Shown here piece after piece: positions 53,346-63,690 of a stretch of DNA of 64,000 nt. A program made the translations under genes and the position numbers. Numbering within the stretch: the stretch's first letter is position 1; the number at the start of each line of letters is the position of its first letter. The notes under the pieces are model-generated. The model was not told the origin of the DNA. It ran no database searches and saw nothing but the letters and a program-made list of their open reading frames with translations. The DNA is from Argyresthia goedartella (lineage: Eukaryota > Arthropoda > Insecta > Lepidoptera > Argyresthiidae). The stretch is taken from NCBI GenBank assembly GCA_949825045.1, contig OX463813.1:6820001-6884000 (forward strand), written 5' to 3'.

Positions 53346-53849
53346 ATAAACTAATAAAACAAACTAGTTTCAAAATAGAACCTGTGGCAGCAAGAGGGAT
53401 CTGGGTTGGGTTCGCGCGTCGTATTTTTTTTAAACAAGCAAAACGCACGAAACGCACCCTTTCGTGCGTTTTCAGTCTTGCAGAAAAAAAGCCTCCACTG
53501 TTGAGTGCGGTTCGGGCGCCCAGTTATTTTACTGATTTCAATGGGCCTGTTTCGTGCGTCTCGTAGGTATTTCTGTAGAGTAATTAAACGATTAGACAGG
53601 ACACTAAACTAAGTTATCAAATAAAACGCAATAACTCCGTAAATCGATAGTTTTGTTATGAATTTAAAATTTAGTATTATTAACACAAGAAGTTTTATTA
53701 ATATTTGAATCTCGCTTTTTTTCTATTTTTATCAATTTGCAGATTACAAACTGGTGAATTTAAGTAATCGACAAACGTTACTATTATTTAAATTAACATA
53801 ATCACAACCAACCTAAAATAAATATAATAAAGTTCAAAACCTATGATAA
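53346..53849. repeat. Repeat S copy 1 and unclassified DNA
   Basis: 53440-53565 carries AAACGCACGAAACGCACCCT, GTGCGTTTTCAG, AGAAAAAAAGCC, GTGCGGTTCGGGCGCC and GATTTCAATGGGCC. The inverse of the same series lies at 55665-55800. Confidence 0.55.
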
Positions 53850-54475
53850 AACCGGCCAAGGGCGTGTCGGACTTCGCACATTTAGGGTTCCGTAACAAAT
53901 TTACGCAAAATTTACGCATATAAGCAAAAAAAAATAAACATAAACACCTGATAAACCTAGCCAAAATATCACTATCATTCTTCACCAGCAAATAATTACT
54001 TTGATTTTCATAGTGTTTGTATGAATGTCATGTTTGCGGTTTTTAATAAATGTTTTACATCTTAAAAACTGCTTATTTTATTTTGTTCAAACCAATTTTC
54101 GTTGAAAGTTTTTATTGATATTTTTTTTTAGTTTTTTTACTCTCACTTTAAAAGCTAGAAGGTGTTTAAAATTTTTCCACTTTGGAAGGGTTCTCTTTAA
54201 CGATTTACTTTGAGGAATAATGGTTTCAGTAACCACAATTCAGTTTCAGTAACCGTCATTTTTAAAGATTTATCTATAGAAAAAAAATGGTTTAATTTCT
54301 TTGTATGTATCCCCATAATTTTTGTATAAAAATCCTAAAGCGGTTCACAGAATACATCTACATACCAAGTTTCACCTGTGTAGTACTGATAGTTTCGGAA
54401 TAAAGTTGCTGTGACTTACGGACAGACACTACGAAACTATAAGGGTTCCTTGTTTCTCTACGAACCCTAAAAATA
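53850..54475 (+). mobile_element. Family F-like copy 10, diverged subfamily
   Basis: AAACCGGCCAAGGGCGTGTC, TTAGGGTTCCGTAAC at the 5' end; CTGTGACTTACGGACAGACA, CTATAAGGGTTCCTTG and CGAACCCTAAAAA at the 3' end. Confidence 0.75.
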
Positions 54476-55660
54476 GGGATGAGAAAGTGCCTGACTAAAC
54501 CTGTTTCTTCGGCGCATTTCCCACCGGACAAACAACAACACAAAGTGAGCCTGAGTCTTAGGTGATAAAGAATAGGTTGGCACTGGAGTGACTCGCCCCA
54601 TAGTGTTAAATTATCTGCATAGACTTGTAATTGCAACCAAATTTCATGCATGCATGCATTTCTCCAGAAACTGGACAGCTTTCCTATGCAAATATTTAAT
54701 TAAGGTACTGAGTTGTAGCTTATAATCGGAATGTGATATGAATTTCAATTAAAATCATAATTATTGCAGACGTTTCAAATGTTACATTATAGAATTACAC
54801 ATAATTTAGGGTTGTAACTAAATAATAATGATTTTTGTGCCCCTCTTTTATTCTGAAAACCAGGGGACTGTCTCCCAAGGGACTGTTATTTGGATGTTAT
54901 CAGAAAATATAATTACTTTATCCTATTGAACTGTAAGGCAGGAATATTTATCTATATTAACAACACAAATTGTCTAAGATATAAATTAAATGCACTGAAA
55001 GAAATGAAAATAATTCTTGCCAGGGGGGGGGACTGATGGTAATATGGTTACGACGCTGGCTCCAAGTAGCGAAACTGATGCTGCACTGAAAAATAATGCT
55101 TTTGTTACTAATTTGTACTAATTGTAGAAATTTATTGTTATTTACGTTTTGATACACGCAGTGGCGCAACATTTTAAGCCAGAGACAAGACAGTACAACA
55201 TTTTGTATATAGCCAGGGGAACTGTTCACAAAAGGCGGAGACATATTTCGAATAACTTTTTTGTTTCACAAACTTAATCATAAAATATATATGATGGTCT
55301 AATTCCCCTTCGGCCGCCTACGAAACCAATGCTACGAAACCAGTTACGTGTGAAGAATTTCATATTCATATAATATTGCTCAGACATTCAAATGATTTGA
55401 TGAAATCATGCAGTTATAGCAGCAAATTGTTCAAGTTTAAAGCAGCAGAATAATCCTAGCGACATACCAGGGGACTATTTTTCGAGCACCTTTCATAAGA
55501 TTTTGATGTAATAAAGCTAAATTAATCTGACAAACTTTACTGAGCACATGTAGATGAGGAGGCTTTTGAATGTAACAATAAAATATATAATATTTTTTAT
55601 TTTTATGGATTGTATATGCCTGAGACACTGTGTTGCCAAGTTTCTGGAGGAAGCCCACCT
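54476..55660. other. Intronic stretch, unclassified
   Basis: A CCAGGGGACTGT-like phrase occurs at about 54861, 55213 (CCAGGGGAACTGT) and 55467 (CCAGGGGACTAT). Minus-strand frames of 73-97 codons overlap here; none shows a motif. Confidence 0.35.
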
Positions 55661-55805
55661 AACCCTATGGTTCCTTTGGCATTTTTTGCACAAAAACCGA
55701 CGAAAAGCCCCATTGAAATCAAGACGCCCGAACCGCACCCATGGGTGATGGCTTTTTTCTACATTATTAAAAACGCACGACACGCACCAACTTGCTCGTT
55801 TATAA
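55661..55805. repeat. Repeat S copy 2, inverted
   Basis: GCCCCATTGAAATCAAGACG, CCGAACCGCACCCATGGGTG, GGCTTTTTTCTACATT and AAACGCACGACACGCACC form the reverse complement series of 53440-53565. Confidence 0.55.
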
Positions 55806-56168
55806 AAAAAACCAAGGGTTTGATTGGTTTGATTGGAGAGCTTTGACCCTTTGATTTCAAGCTGTTAAGTTAGTTTGTTGGTTTTCATGCCTTCAAAATT
55901 CCACGAAATGTCAGCGAGGGTATTACGTACTTGTAGCTTTGCCACCTTCCTAAAAGATTCAAGAACGCGTCTCGGCGATTTCCAATATGGGATTACAGAG
56001 AGTCTTTAGAATAGCACCCATTATGTTGTAACTTGCAAACTCAATTCTAAAATACTATCGGCTTTCAACTAACCAAATGCTATTGTCAAGGATTCTCTAG
56101 AAGTTTAATTAGGACTAATTAGAAGGAAGAATTTCTTGTTTCCTCAATTCTATTGTGAAGGTGTTGCT
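55806..56168. other. Intronic stretch, unclassified
   Basis: No exon, repeat family or RNA gene was recognised. Confidence 0.35.
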
Positions 56169-56356
56169 AACGACCCCTGTGGCGCAGAGGTTGTGGCCCT
56201 GCCTGCCGTGCGGGAGGTCTCGGGTTCGATCCCCGGTTGGGGCTGAAGAAAAAATAAAACCCAGGTCTTGGATGTTTATATGTGTGTGATGGGAGAGGTC
56301 GCAGTTTCTGGTCCCCACGACACAGGGTATCCTAGTGTGGGGCCAGAAGCAATGGT
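56169..56356 (+). mobile_element. SINE A copy 10
   Basis: AACGACCCCTGTGGCGCAGA, GGCCCTGCCTGCCGTGCGGG, GGTTCGATCCCCGGTTGGGG, body to GGGGCCAGAAGCAATGGTGT. It carries an insertion (TGGGAGAGG) before GTCGCAG. Confidence 0.9.
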
Positions 56357-56522
56357 GTGTTTAAGCGGCTGTTTATGACCCTATTTATAATAGTGATATT
56401 ATAAATCTAGTCGCATTTTAAGGGGATGTTTGTATAACTTTCTCTATGACACAGACGACTGCGTAAATCAGAGACAATATTTATTTTGCTTTTGGAAAAT
56501 CCCTTAGCACACGTGTTCGACC

Positions 56523-56730
56523 GCGACCTCTGTGGTGTAGTTGCCGAGGGTGTGCTTGCCGAGCGAGAGGTCCCGGGTTCGAATCCCGGCTGGGGAGGAA
56601 GAAAAACAAACCCCAGGTCTTGGATGTATTGTATACATGTTTGTGACATCACTGTTTCTGGTACCCACGACACCGGCCATCCTAGTGTGGGCCAGAAGAA
56701 ATGTATTTAATTGTTAAATGTTTTATTTAC
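56523..56730 (+). mobile_element. SINE A copy 11, diverged
   Basis: GCGACCTCTGTGGTGTAGTT, GCGAGAGGTCCCGGGTTCGA, TCCCGGCTGGGGAGG, body with CTTGGATGTATTGTATACAT, end CCAGAAGAAATGTATTTAA. The head middle is rearranged. It lies 160 bp after copy 10 in the same orientation. Confidence 0.85.
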
Positions 56731-56934
56731 TTAGGTTGGGTTAATTATCATTTGGCAATCATTATTTTAATACACTGGATTAAGCCATACATAAATACTC
56801 CGGTGAATCCGTGTTGCCCTTGATACAGTGAACGAATGATATCTACAAAACCCACTAAACCATACCTAGGTCGCCTGTTTTTTTGTATGTATAGGAACAT
56901 TAATTTTGCGTAACAGTTTGAAAAACATGACTTA

Positions 56935-57086
56935 CGGCCGGTTTCCTGGGCGCTGATTAAGTTAACAAATTGGTTAAACTGATTTGAGCCAATCACGTGC
57001 CGCCAATATTCAAAATAGCGGCAAGTGATTGGCTGAAATCAATTTAACCAATTTGTTAACTTAACCAGCGCCCAGGAAACCGGCCA
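56935..57086. mobile_element. Hairpin MITE, TSD TTA
   Basis: GGCCGGTTTCCTGGGCGCTG and CAGCGCCCAGGAAACCGGCC are perfect inverted termini. The arms go on with TTAACAAATTGGTTAAACTG and its mirror, so almost the whole 150 bp pairs. TTA lies on both sides (56932-56934, 57087-57089), matching the TWA preference of PIF/Harbinger. Confidence 0.9.
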
Positions 57087-57234
57087 TTAGAGTCACTCAT
57101 TTTCCCATACCGAGTTGCCGAGGCACAATTGTGAACCGAAATACGTATTTCTATTAACGATATAGCAACAAATAATGGGGACCCCCATACAAGGGAGGTG
57201 TTTCAAGACTATACTATAATACTAGGGCTTATTA

Positions 57235-57352
57235 GCACCGGCACGTAACTCTAGCGCTGACCTTGGCTAAAAATGAGGGAGGGAAATATAGAAGTGAACG
57301 CGAACGAAAAGGACGCACTGCCAAGGTCAGCGCTAAAGTTACGTGCCGGTGC
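57235..57352. mobile_element. MITE, TSD TTA
   Basis: GCACCGGCACGTAACTCTAG, then CGCTGACCTTGG, mirrored by CCAAGGTCAGCG and TAAAGTTACGTGCCGGTGC. TTA flanks both sides (57232-57234, 57353-57355). 118 bp. Confidence 0.9.
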
Positions 57353-57377
57353 TTATACCACAGAAGCTCACAAAAAA

Positions 57378-57604
57378 GAGCTCCGTTTTCACGCTTACTT
57401 CTCACACAGGAGATGCAGGTTCGATTCCTGACCATGTACTAATGAGATAATTAATTTATCTAAAGTACATTATAAGGACGTTCTAACGGAGATGGAAAAC
57501 ATCGAGAGGCTCCTGTCACGCAAAATGGAGTGATGAATAACTGGCTCAAAGTGGGCACAATTGTGCCTCTGCCACCCCGTATGGGAAAAGGTGTGACGCT
57601 ATGG
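57378..57604 (+). mobile_element. SINE D copy 4
   Basis: GAGCTCCGTTTTCACGCTTA (A-box part deleted), CAGGTTCGATTCCTGACCAT, GTCACGCAAAATGGAGTGAT, CCCCGTATGGGAAAAGGTGT. A tail scrap of the same family on the minus strand lies at 57098-57140. Confidence 0.9.
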
Positions 57605-57609
57605 TATGT

Positions 57610-57730
57610 TTTAAAATGCCACAAAAAATAAACTCCTGTTCATCACTTTTTTAAAGACAAAAATGTATAGGATTTGACGTTTGTTTTGAGGTTAAACTAT
57701 GTGTAGCATTTTGTGTAGTAAAACGGTTGG
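57610..57730 (-). mobile_element. Family J copy
   Basis: ATGCCACAAAAAATAAACTC to TTTGACGTTTGTTTTGAGGT and TTTTGTGTAGTAAAA. Confidence 0.65.
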
Positions 57731-58450
57731 AAGTTTAGTCAAGCTTTGTAAAAAAAGAAAAGACAGATAATTTTGCTTTTTTGCTGTTATTGAAATAAAT
57801 AAGTAGCGAGCAATTATTTTCGATTTTAAATAGCTGGTTTTTCATACAAAAATTATGGTTATCTTCGTGTTTCTAAGAACACGATGTACTGGGGGTCATT
57901 TTAGAGTGGTAAACTATCATTCACGTAAAATTTAACCAATTATAATGCTGTACTTAAGTAAATAGCAATATAGTGGCATCTTTTAAAACTTTAAGTGTGA
58001 TTTCGCAATTTTAAGTAGTTTGATATCGCGCATTCTGGAAGTTCTGGGTTCGAATCCACGTTCGCACATAATATAATTTAATTACGTTTTTGGTTTATTA
58101 TTCTAAGTGCTTAAGTTTTCTCGTACGGTGGTACGGATGCCTTCCGTACTGGACCGATTCTATTGTGTGCTCAGAAACTACGAATTACGATGCATATTTT
58201 ATAAGAGGTTTCTTTGCTAGCTGGCATCGAAAAAGACTTACTTTCTATCTTCGTTCTGAGATAAAAATCCTTTCGTTTTTCTACTTTCCCTTTCGTTTTG
58301 TGCCCACTTAATGATAGTAACGCACTCTCGTCATTATTAGATCATTAGAGTACTTACATTAAGTCCCATTCCCATGTAGAACTAATTGATAGCAAGTACA
58401 ATGTGAACCATGTTGTGCTTTTGCTTACGTAATGGACCCTCATGTGAACA
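57731..58450. other. Intronic stretch, mostly unclassified
   Basis: 58030-58075 has a tRNA-like GGTTCGAATCCACG; 58118-58152 is an F-like minus-strand scrap. No exon. Confidence 0.4.
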
Positions 58451-58775
58451 ACCGGCCAAGTGCGAGTTGGACTCTCGCACTAAGGGTTCCGTACCGCCAC
58501 ACAATAATAGTGTGCGCGTGTATTTACCTATACGTGTAGGTCATTTGGATCAGTAATTTCGGGGATGGGAGGGGGAGGAGTAGTAATTTTGGTCTTTTTC
58601 AAAAATATTTTTAAATAATATTTCAAAATTTTGAAATCGGTTCTCCTTCCTTTTCTGTTGTAAGGTCCAGAACTAAACAAATCTAAAACTAAAACAACCA
58701 TCATATTATCATAAGTACCAAATTTCATCTGAATCGGCTGAGTAGTTTTGGATGTGTGCTGTCTCATCTAACTTT
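58451..58775 (+). mobile_element. Family F-like copy 11
   Basis: AACCGGCCAAGTGCGAGTTG, AAGGGTTCCGTACCGCCACA, then CCAAATTTCATCTGAATCGG. The PolyA-type 3' end is missing; copy 12 follows at once in the same orientation. Confidence 0.8.
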
Positions 58776-58780
58776 AATAA

Positions 58781-59436
58781 AACCGGTCAAGTGCGAGTCT
58801 AACTCGCGCACGAAGGGTCCGTACCACCGTTCAATGGTAGGGATGGTGTGGAGTGAATAGTTTGGAGTTTACATAGCAAAATGTTATTTACAAAATTATT
58901 GTTGCGGCTTTTTTTACACTCCATGTACGTAACCAGGTGCATTCATAAGTTTGTTGTGGTATTGAAAGAATTGTTGTATGGGAGCCCCCATAAATATTTA
59001 TTTTATTCTGTTTTTTAGTATTTACTAATAATAATAATAATAATACCTTGCACACTATTTACACACATTGATCTAGCCCCAAACTAGGATTCCCTGTATC
59101 TTGGGTACTATAGACAACGATACACATACTTATATAGATAAATATTATACTTTAATAGATAAACAACCATGACTAGGAAACAAACATCCGTTCCCATCAA
59201 ACAAATATTTGCCCCCTCCGGGACTCGAACCCGGGACCCTTGGCTTCGTAGGCAGGGTCACTGCCGACTCGGCCATTCGGGTCGTCTGTTGTTATAACGG
59301 AAACAGAAATACATCATCTGTGTAACTATCACGGTTCATGAGATACAGTCTGTCACCAGACGGACAGACAGACGGACAGCAGAGTCTTAGTAATTGGGTC
59401 CAGTTTTTACCCTTTGGGTACGGTAATCCTAACAAA
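58781..59436 (+). mobile_element. Family F copy 12, split by SINE B
   Basis: ACCGGTCAAGTGCGAGTCTA through GGGAGCCCCCATAAATATTT to TTTTTTAGTATTT, then SINE B, then TGTTGTTATAACGG, TCATGAGATACAGTCTGTCA, ACGGACAGACAGACGGACAG to CTTTGGGTACGGTAATCCT. Confidence 0.92.
59029..59286 (-). mobile_element. SINE B copy 6, inside family F
   Basis: Minus strand GACGACCCGAATGGCCGAGT, GGGTTCGAGTCCCGGAGGGG, full body, tail GGTATTATTATTATTATTAT. It breaks the F element at GTATTT/TGTTGTTATA. Confidence 0.95.
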
Positions 59437-60221
59437 CAACTTTCCGTGCGATTTAAAATGCTCAGAATTAGGTTATTTACACGAAAACACCTGCTACTCT
59501 CCACTACTTATAATATTAGACTATTTCCATCAGAACAGACGACTACATGTGGCCTGCATCTTTCGCGATTTGCAAAAGATAACGGGGCTAGTCTGTTTAG
59601 TTTAAAACTTTTACATAAACAAAGTGTGCGTAAAATATGTTGTTTCGTGTTGAAATGCTAAAGTTAACAGATACATGGGGAGGTAGGCGCCTATTTGGGT
59701 CATGCTTTCCTAGTTGCGGTGGCAGGAGCGCTCTGTACCCGGGTGGTGGAATATGACTTGGTATTATTCTATTTCCTTGGTAAAGGTCTGCTCCGTTAAT
59801 GGACTCCTCATCATCCACTGGGTATTAACACTACAAGAAGCCTCACCCACAGCCTCAGCTGAGCAAATCAGAGACTTATTCAAAATAACTCTTACAACAT
59901 GTAACCCATGATAATCCAGAACTGGCCATCGAATTCAACGACGAAATCTTCAATTAAACACTCAACGTCTAGAATAAATGTTTAGCGATAAAAAGCCAAA
60001 CCTTAGCAGAACTTGGGATGCCAACCTTGCCATCCAAAGGATATGCCACATCGACCCACTGTGGGGCACAGGCCGCTTATCTGTAGCACCAGTCCTCACG
60101 GACCTGTGCTAACCGCACCAGAGAGATGCCGTCAACTTGAAAGGACACTTGTAAGAAGTCGTTCCTTACAGATGTATCTTAGTAACGCTCACGAAACCTG
60201 ATAATGTTAAAATATAAACAT
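59437..60221. other. Intronic stretch, mostly unclassified
   Basis: 60043-60110 (CACATCGACCCACTGTGGGG, CACAGGCC) resembles 62624-62670 (CACATCGACCCGCTGCTGGG, CATAGGCC), a small interspersed repeat. No exon is supported. Confidence 0.4.
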
Positions 60222-60494
60222 AAGTAGCCTATTAATGTCCCCACCGAGGGGCACAGGATCTTTACCCGGATACGAGTAAGATTAAGCCATACTCTACCAC
60301 GCTGGCTCAGTGCGGGTTGATGGAGGGGTTTTACGACTTCCTACCAATACCAAGAAGCGATAGTAGCCGGGACCTACAGCTTAACGTGTCATCGGAAACA
60401 CTGAACGTCCGATAAATTATCTCATCGTTACATGGTCAGGATTCGATTCTGCATCTCCTGTGTGAAAAGCAAACGTGATACACTTAGGCCACTA
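60222..60494 (-). mobile_element. SINE E copy 2
   Basis: GTAGCCTATTAATGTCCCCA, GGTTGATGGAGGGGTTTTAC, GATAGTAGCCGGGACCTACA, ATGGTCAGGATTCGATTCTG, CATCTCCTGTGTGAAAAGCA. The head end has decayed (ACACTTAGGCCACTA). Confidence 0.88.
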
Positions 60495-60852
60495 TAATTA
60501 TCTGACCGTAATATTCAAAATATTTTTGAAGACAAATATTACGTATTGAGTTATTATTATAATTCTAAAGGTATTTAGTTATTGCCCCATAAGGCAACCC
60601 ACGTTCAATCCCTACGAAATACAGTATTACGCCCACGAAAAGGGCTGGTTATGCAACAGACGCCTACACTAACGCACGTGGGCTGAGATTGGCACAGAAG
60701 GTTAATATTACTCGCGCATTGATCGTGAATTCGAGATAATTTATAGGTCCCCCTCTGTAGGGCGAGTGTCGCGATGGCGCGGGGAAAGGTACCTACTGAA
60801 AATATGTTGTTCCTTGACGACCTTGCTGCTACACACAGAAACATTTATGTGT
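60495..60852. other. Intronic stretch, unclassified
   Basis: No supported feature. Confidence 0.35.
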
Positions 60853-61020
60853 AGGCAAATGCATTGTTTCCGGCCCTTCACTAGGATACCCTTCGCGGTG
60901 TGAACCAGAAACAGCGACGTCGCAAATTTTCGAGACCTGGGATATATTTTTTTCTACCCGGTACGCGGGACCTCCCGTTTGTGAGGCAGTACATAGACTG
61001 CTAAGCCACAGAGGTTGTCA
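60853..61020 (-). mobile_element. SINE A copy 12, decayed
   Basis: Minus strand GACAACCTCTGTGGCTTAGC, TCACAAACGGGAGGTCCCGC, then AGGTCTCGAAAATTTGCGAC. The body has several deletions and the B box is shortened. Confidence 0.8.
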
Positions 61021-61977
61021 ACATGATGAAATATAGTTTTAACTTTAATTATGAGGTATCTGGGCCACTGCAAACCCATATAGAAATAACTGTAACGCGT
61101 GTCTTTACAGACAACGCTCTGTCTAAACAGGTTGATCTTGATTCTAGAAAGTTTCATGACTAGAATCTAGAGTCTAGTCATGAAACTTTATACAGAAGTT
61201 TCTTATGTATAGCGTAGGGTAGCACTTAGAAGGGATTTACCGAAATTCATTACGAAACGAGGGGAAAGGGGGGGTGACAGTTACATGGGTAGTAGCTAGC
61301 TAGTATAGGCATAAAGGTATACCTCTTCAAGCTACCCATTCTGGAAAAAGGCTTGAGGATATGAATCTCACCTTTTGATTATTTGTCTCACGTTTCCATG
61401 TTACCGGTTTTAACAGGGCTTACTTTAAATGAAAATCCCTAAACCTAAGGTCGTTAGGGTTAGGAATAAACGGCCCTTTGAGTCGAGAAAAGCAATTAAT
61501 ATATTATCCAGAGTCGTCTGACGCGAAGCGGCTCCGCTATCGTGAAAGGTAAATGGTTTCGAAACATTTCCATTCCTAAGGCTTTTCGATTAAGATATTT
61601 GAGTGCTTTTAGTTTTACCTACTGAAAACACTTTTCATGTCAAGCTTACACTTGAGATCTTTAACTGGGCTTAATGATGATGATGAGGATTGAAAAGTAG
61701 GGTTATCAGTCATCAGTCTGTTACTACACTTGAATAACTGGAACGTGGGCACAACTGAGCTTCTGCCTCCCCGTACGGGAAAAGGCGTGACGATATCGTT
61801 TGTTACTGCACTTATTCCTCCTGTCCTGTGTTGGCTCCCCGCTTCATGTCGTCTGAACTGTGACCTAGCAGCTGGGCTACCGGCTCCCCGGTTGACAATC
61901 AGCTCTGAATGTCCCCCTTGGCCTTTCGGCAATAGAGCTCATTCACACAATAGAGGACCTTAACCAAAATCCAATTT
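61021..61977. other. Intronic stretch with palindrome
   Basis: 61148-61189 is a palindrome, AAAGTTTCATGACTAGA / TCTAGTCATGAAACTTT. 61735-61798 is a SINE D tail (GTGGGCACAACTGAGCTTCT). A Poly(G) run of seven at 61268. No exon. Confidence 0.45.
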
Positions 61978-62106
61978 ATGTATCGCTGATACAAACCCAT
62001 CGCGAAACTGGTATAGCTAACTATCGCGGTACTAGGCCCACGAGATAGGTGGTACTCCGAGATTGTAGCAATGCCAGTTTGCGATAGGTTTCTATGATAA
62101 GCGACA
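61978..62106. mobile_element. Foldback MITE
   Basis: ATACAAACCCATCGCGAAAC and GTTTGCGATAGGTTTCTAT form imperfect arms of about 32 bp, with ATCGCTG / AAGCGACAG-like outer ends. Confidence 0.6.
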
Positions 62107-62197
62107 GATTCAACGACACCTAAATTACATTTCGCGACATTGTGGTATAGGTAAGTGAATGACCTCTATTGCTTCACCACATACATTACTTCTGCCA

Positions 62198-62342
62198 CTT
62201 GCCACATACATTGCTTCTGTCCCCACACTAGGAAACCCTGGGTCGTGGGAACCCGAAACAGCGACGTCACACACATAAACATCCAAGACCTGTTCTTTTT
62301 TCCAGCCGGGATTCGATCTCGCTTGGGAGGCAGAGACGTCAT
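62198..62342 (-). mobile_element. SINE A copy 13, 5' truncated
   Basis: ATACATTGCTTCTGTCCCCA, then GACGTCACACACATAAACAT, GGGATTCGATCTCGCTTGGG and AGGCAGAGACGTC. Ends about 100 bp before the ena exon 2 acceptor. 62176-62197 repeats the SINE end (CACATACATTACTTCTG). Confidence 0.85.
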
Positions 62343-62445
62343 CGAGAGCTTTGGAAGCTTTACCATTCCTGGATTGTTTGCCTTAATTCTTATGTGGTTT
62401 TTAATGTCCGGTTTCACTAAACCCTCACCCTTTTTTCTTCCCCAG

Positions 62446-62611
62446 CGAGCAGTCGATCAGCAGCGCACGCGCAAGCGTCATGCTCTACGACGACGCGCTC
62501 AAGCGATGGGTGCCTTCCGGGACGAGCTCCGGGCTGTCTAAGGTGCACATCTACCATCACACGCAGCACAACACCTTCAGGGTCGTGGGGAGGAAGCTCA
62601 ACGACCACGAG
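62446..62611 (+). CDS. ena: Enabled, exon 2: start of EVH1 domain
   Basis: EVH1 binds FPPPP-type ligands such as zyxin and Robo-type tails and places Ena at focal adhesions and the leading edge. After the split codon the exon reads [55 protein letters not shown]. This is the first third of an Ena/VASP EVH1 domain. Two of the three aromatic ligand-cradle residues are visible, Tyr in VMLYDD and Trp in RWVPSG; the third (Phe) would be in a later exon. The exon is 166 nt and ends in phase 0 before GTAAGA. G+C is high compared with the intron. Identification by residue pattern is firm. Confidence 0.97.
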
Positions 62612-62881
62612 GTAAGATCTTCCAGCCCACATCGACCCGCTGCTGGGCATAGGCCTGTTCTCTGTGCCAACCGCAGCCAGTGAGATACCGTCGCGTCGGC
62701 TTGGTGGCGTAGTCGGCTCATCGGGCAGGTGGTCTGCCTAATCTAGAATTCAAACAGAACAGAGACAAGATACGTCAGAATAATCCTAACATCCTTCAGG
62801 GACTTAGTGCCTCATGTTCAGCCATGGTATTTCTGCCCTCAATATCTGGCCCCGGCATAGTAAACCATTATCATCGTAGTC

Positions 62882-62989
62882 GCTCTGGAGAGATGGGTGC
62901 CTTCCGGGACGAGCTCTGGGCCGTCCAAGGTTCACATCTACTATCACAACACTTTCAGGGTCGAGGAGTGGAAGCTAAACCACCACGAG
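62882..62989 (+). pseudogene. Duplicated EVH1 exon, decayed
   Basis: 36 codons align with the last 39 codons of exon 2: [36 protein letters not shown]. Three codons are deleted in frame (Thr-Gln-His of HHTQHN), Leu has become Pro, and VGR has become EEW. There is no stop in the aligned part. The donor has changed from GAG/GTAAGA to GAG/GTCCGA and no good acceptor precedes it, so splicing in place of exon 2 looks unlikely. Flanking stretches at 62801-62875 and 63022-63100 resemble each other (CTTCAGGG, TAAACCATTATCATC against TTAAACCTTCATCATC). Confidence 0.85.
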
Positions 62990-63171
62990 GTCCGAGACTT
63001 GACTTGCTTTATATCCAGACTTCCTTCAGGGCCTGAAGGCATCCATCTGAGAGGTGTCTTAATCCAGCTCTAGTATATTAAACCTTCATCATCATCACCA
63101 TTAAGGTCAAAAAATCTTAAGCGGTTATTTATTACCAGGCAATAAGATTCAAAATCGCAATCCACTTTTTT

Positions 63172-63357
63172 ATGGCCCCACAGATGAGCGGATCCTCATA
63201 TCTGTGGTTTCAGGGACAAAATTCGTTATTAGGGCTCAGTAACTTTAAAGGTGTTACTCCAGAAGCCGTAGACTTAGAAACTTCAAGTTATGGACCTTGG
63301 TCAAAAGGAAAGGCACGGCAAGTCCATTTGATAGAACTACCAACGGCCAAGCCATAA
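63172..63357 (+). pseudogene. Open frame of unknown origin
   Basis: ATG at 63172 opens 61 codons (MSGSSYLWFQGQNSLLGLSN, then KGKARQVHLIELPTAKP). It reads like a real protein fragment, and CCCCACAG at 63174-63182 resembles an acceptor, but I recognise no family. It could be an old retrocopy or chance. Confidence 0.25.
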
Positions 63358-63361
63358 TGTT

Positions 63362-63690
63362 GACCAAGTGTTAAATCAAATCAAATCATTTATTGCAAGT
63401 AGGCAAAGTAATGCACTTTTACAAGTCAGACACTTACTTAAGTCTCTCAGATATTACATGGACAAAAATAAATCAAATATGATCAACTAAACTAATGGGT
63501 ACATAACTGTTTTGAGTTTGAAAAAGGAAATTTCTCCTTCAAGTGGTGATTCATGGCTGAATCTCGCACAGGAAAAATAAACTCCATTAACTCTACCAGT
63601 GCTTCGGAAATACGCTCTTCAGAGAAGATAGCACCAAGAAACTCTACGAGGATGTCATTTTCTCAATTTTCGTATTTTTATTTTTACACA
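63362..63690 (-). mobile_element. LINE 3' UTR relic
   Basis: The AATCAAATCAAATCATTTAT repeat at its left end is the inverse of the GATTTGATTTGATT tail seen at 24205. The rest (GCTCTTCAGAGAAGATAGCA) is presumed 3' UTR. Confidence 0.5.

Larger units (their letters stand above)
50993..62445 (+). other. ena: ena intron 1 (11,453 nt)
   Basis: Donor GTAAGTAT, acceptor ACCCTTTTTTCTTCCCCAG with a strong polypyrimidine tract. It splits a codon after the second base. It carries four SINE A, one SINE B, one SINE D, one SINE E, three F elements, at least four MITEs and one LINE relic, all listed separately. An alternative first exon could be hidden here. Confidence 0.85.

Noticed and set aside
62824..63036. 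70-codon + strand ORF over the duplicated EVH1 exon
   Set aside because: It is in a different frame from the EVH1-like reading; only the exon-like frame matches exon 2.
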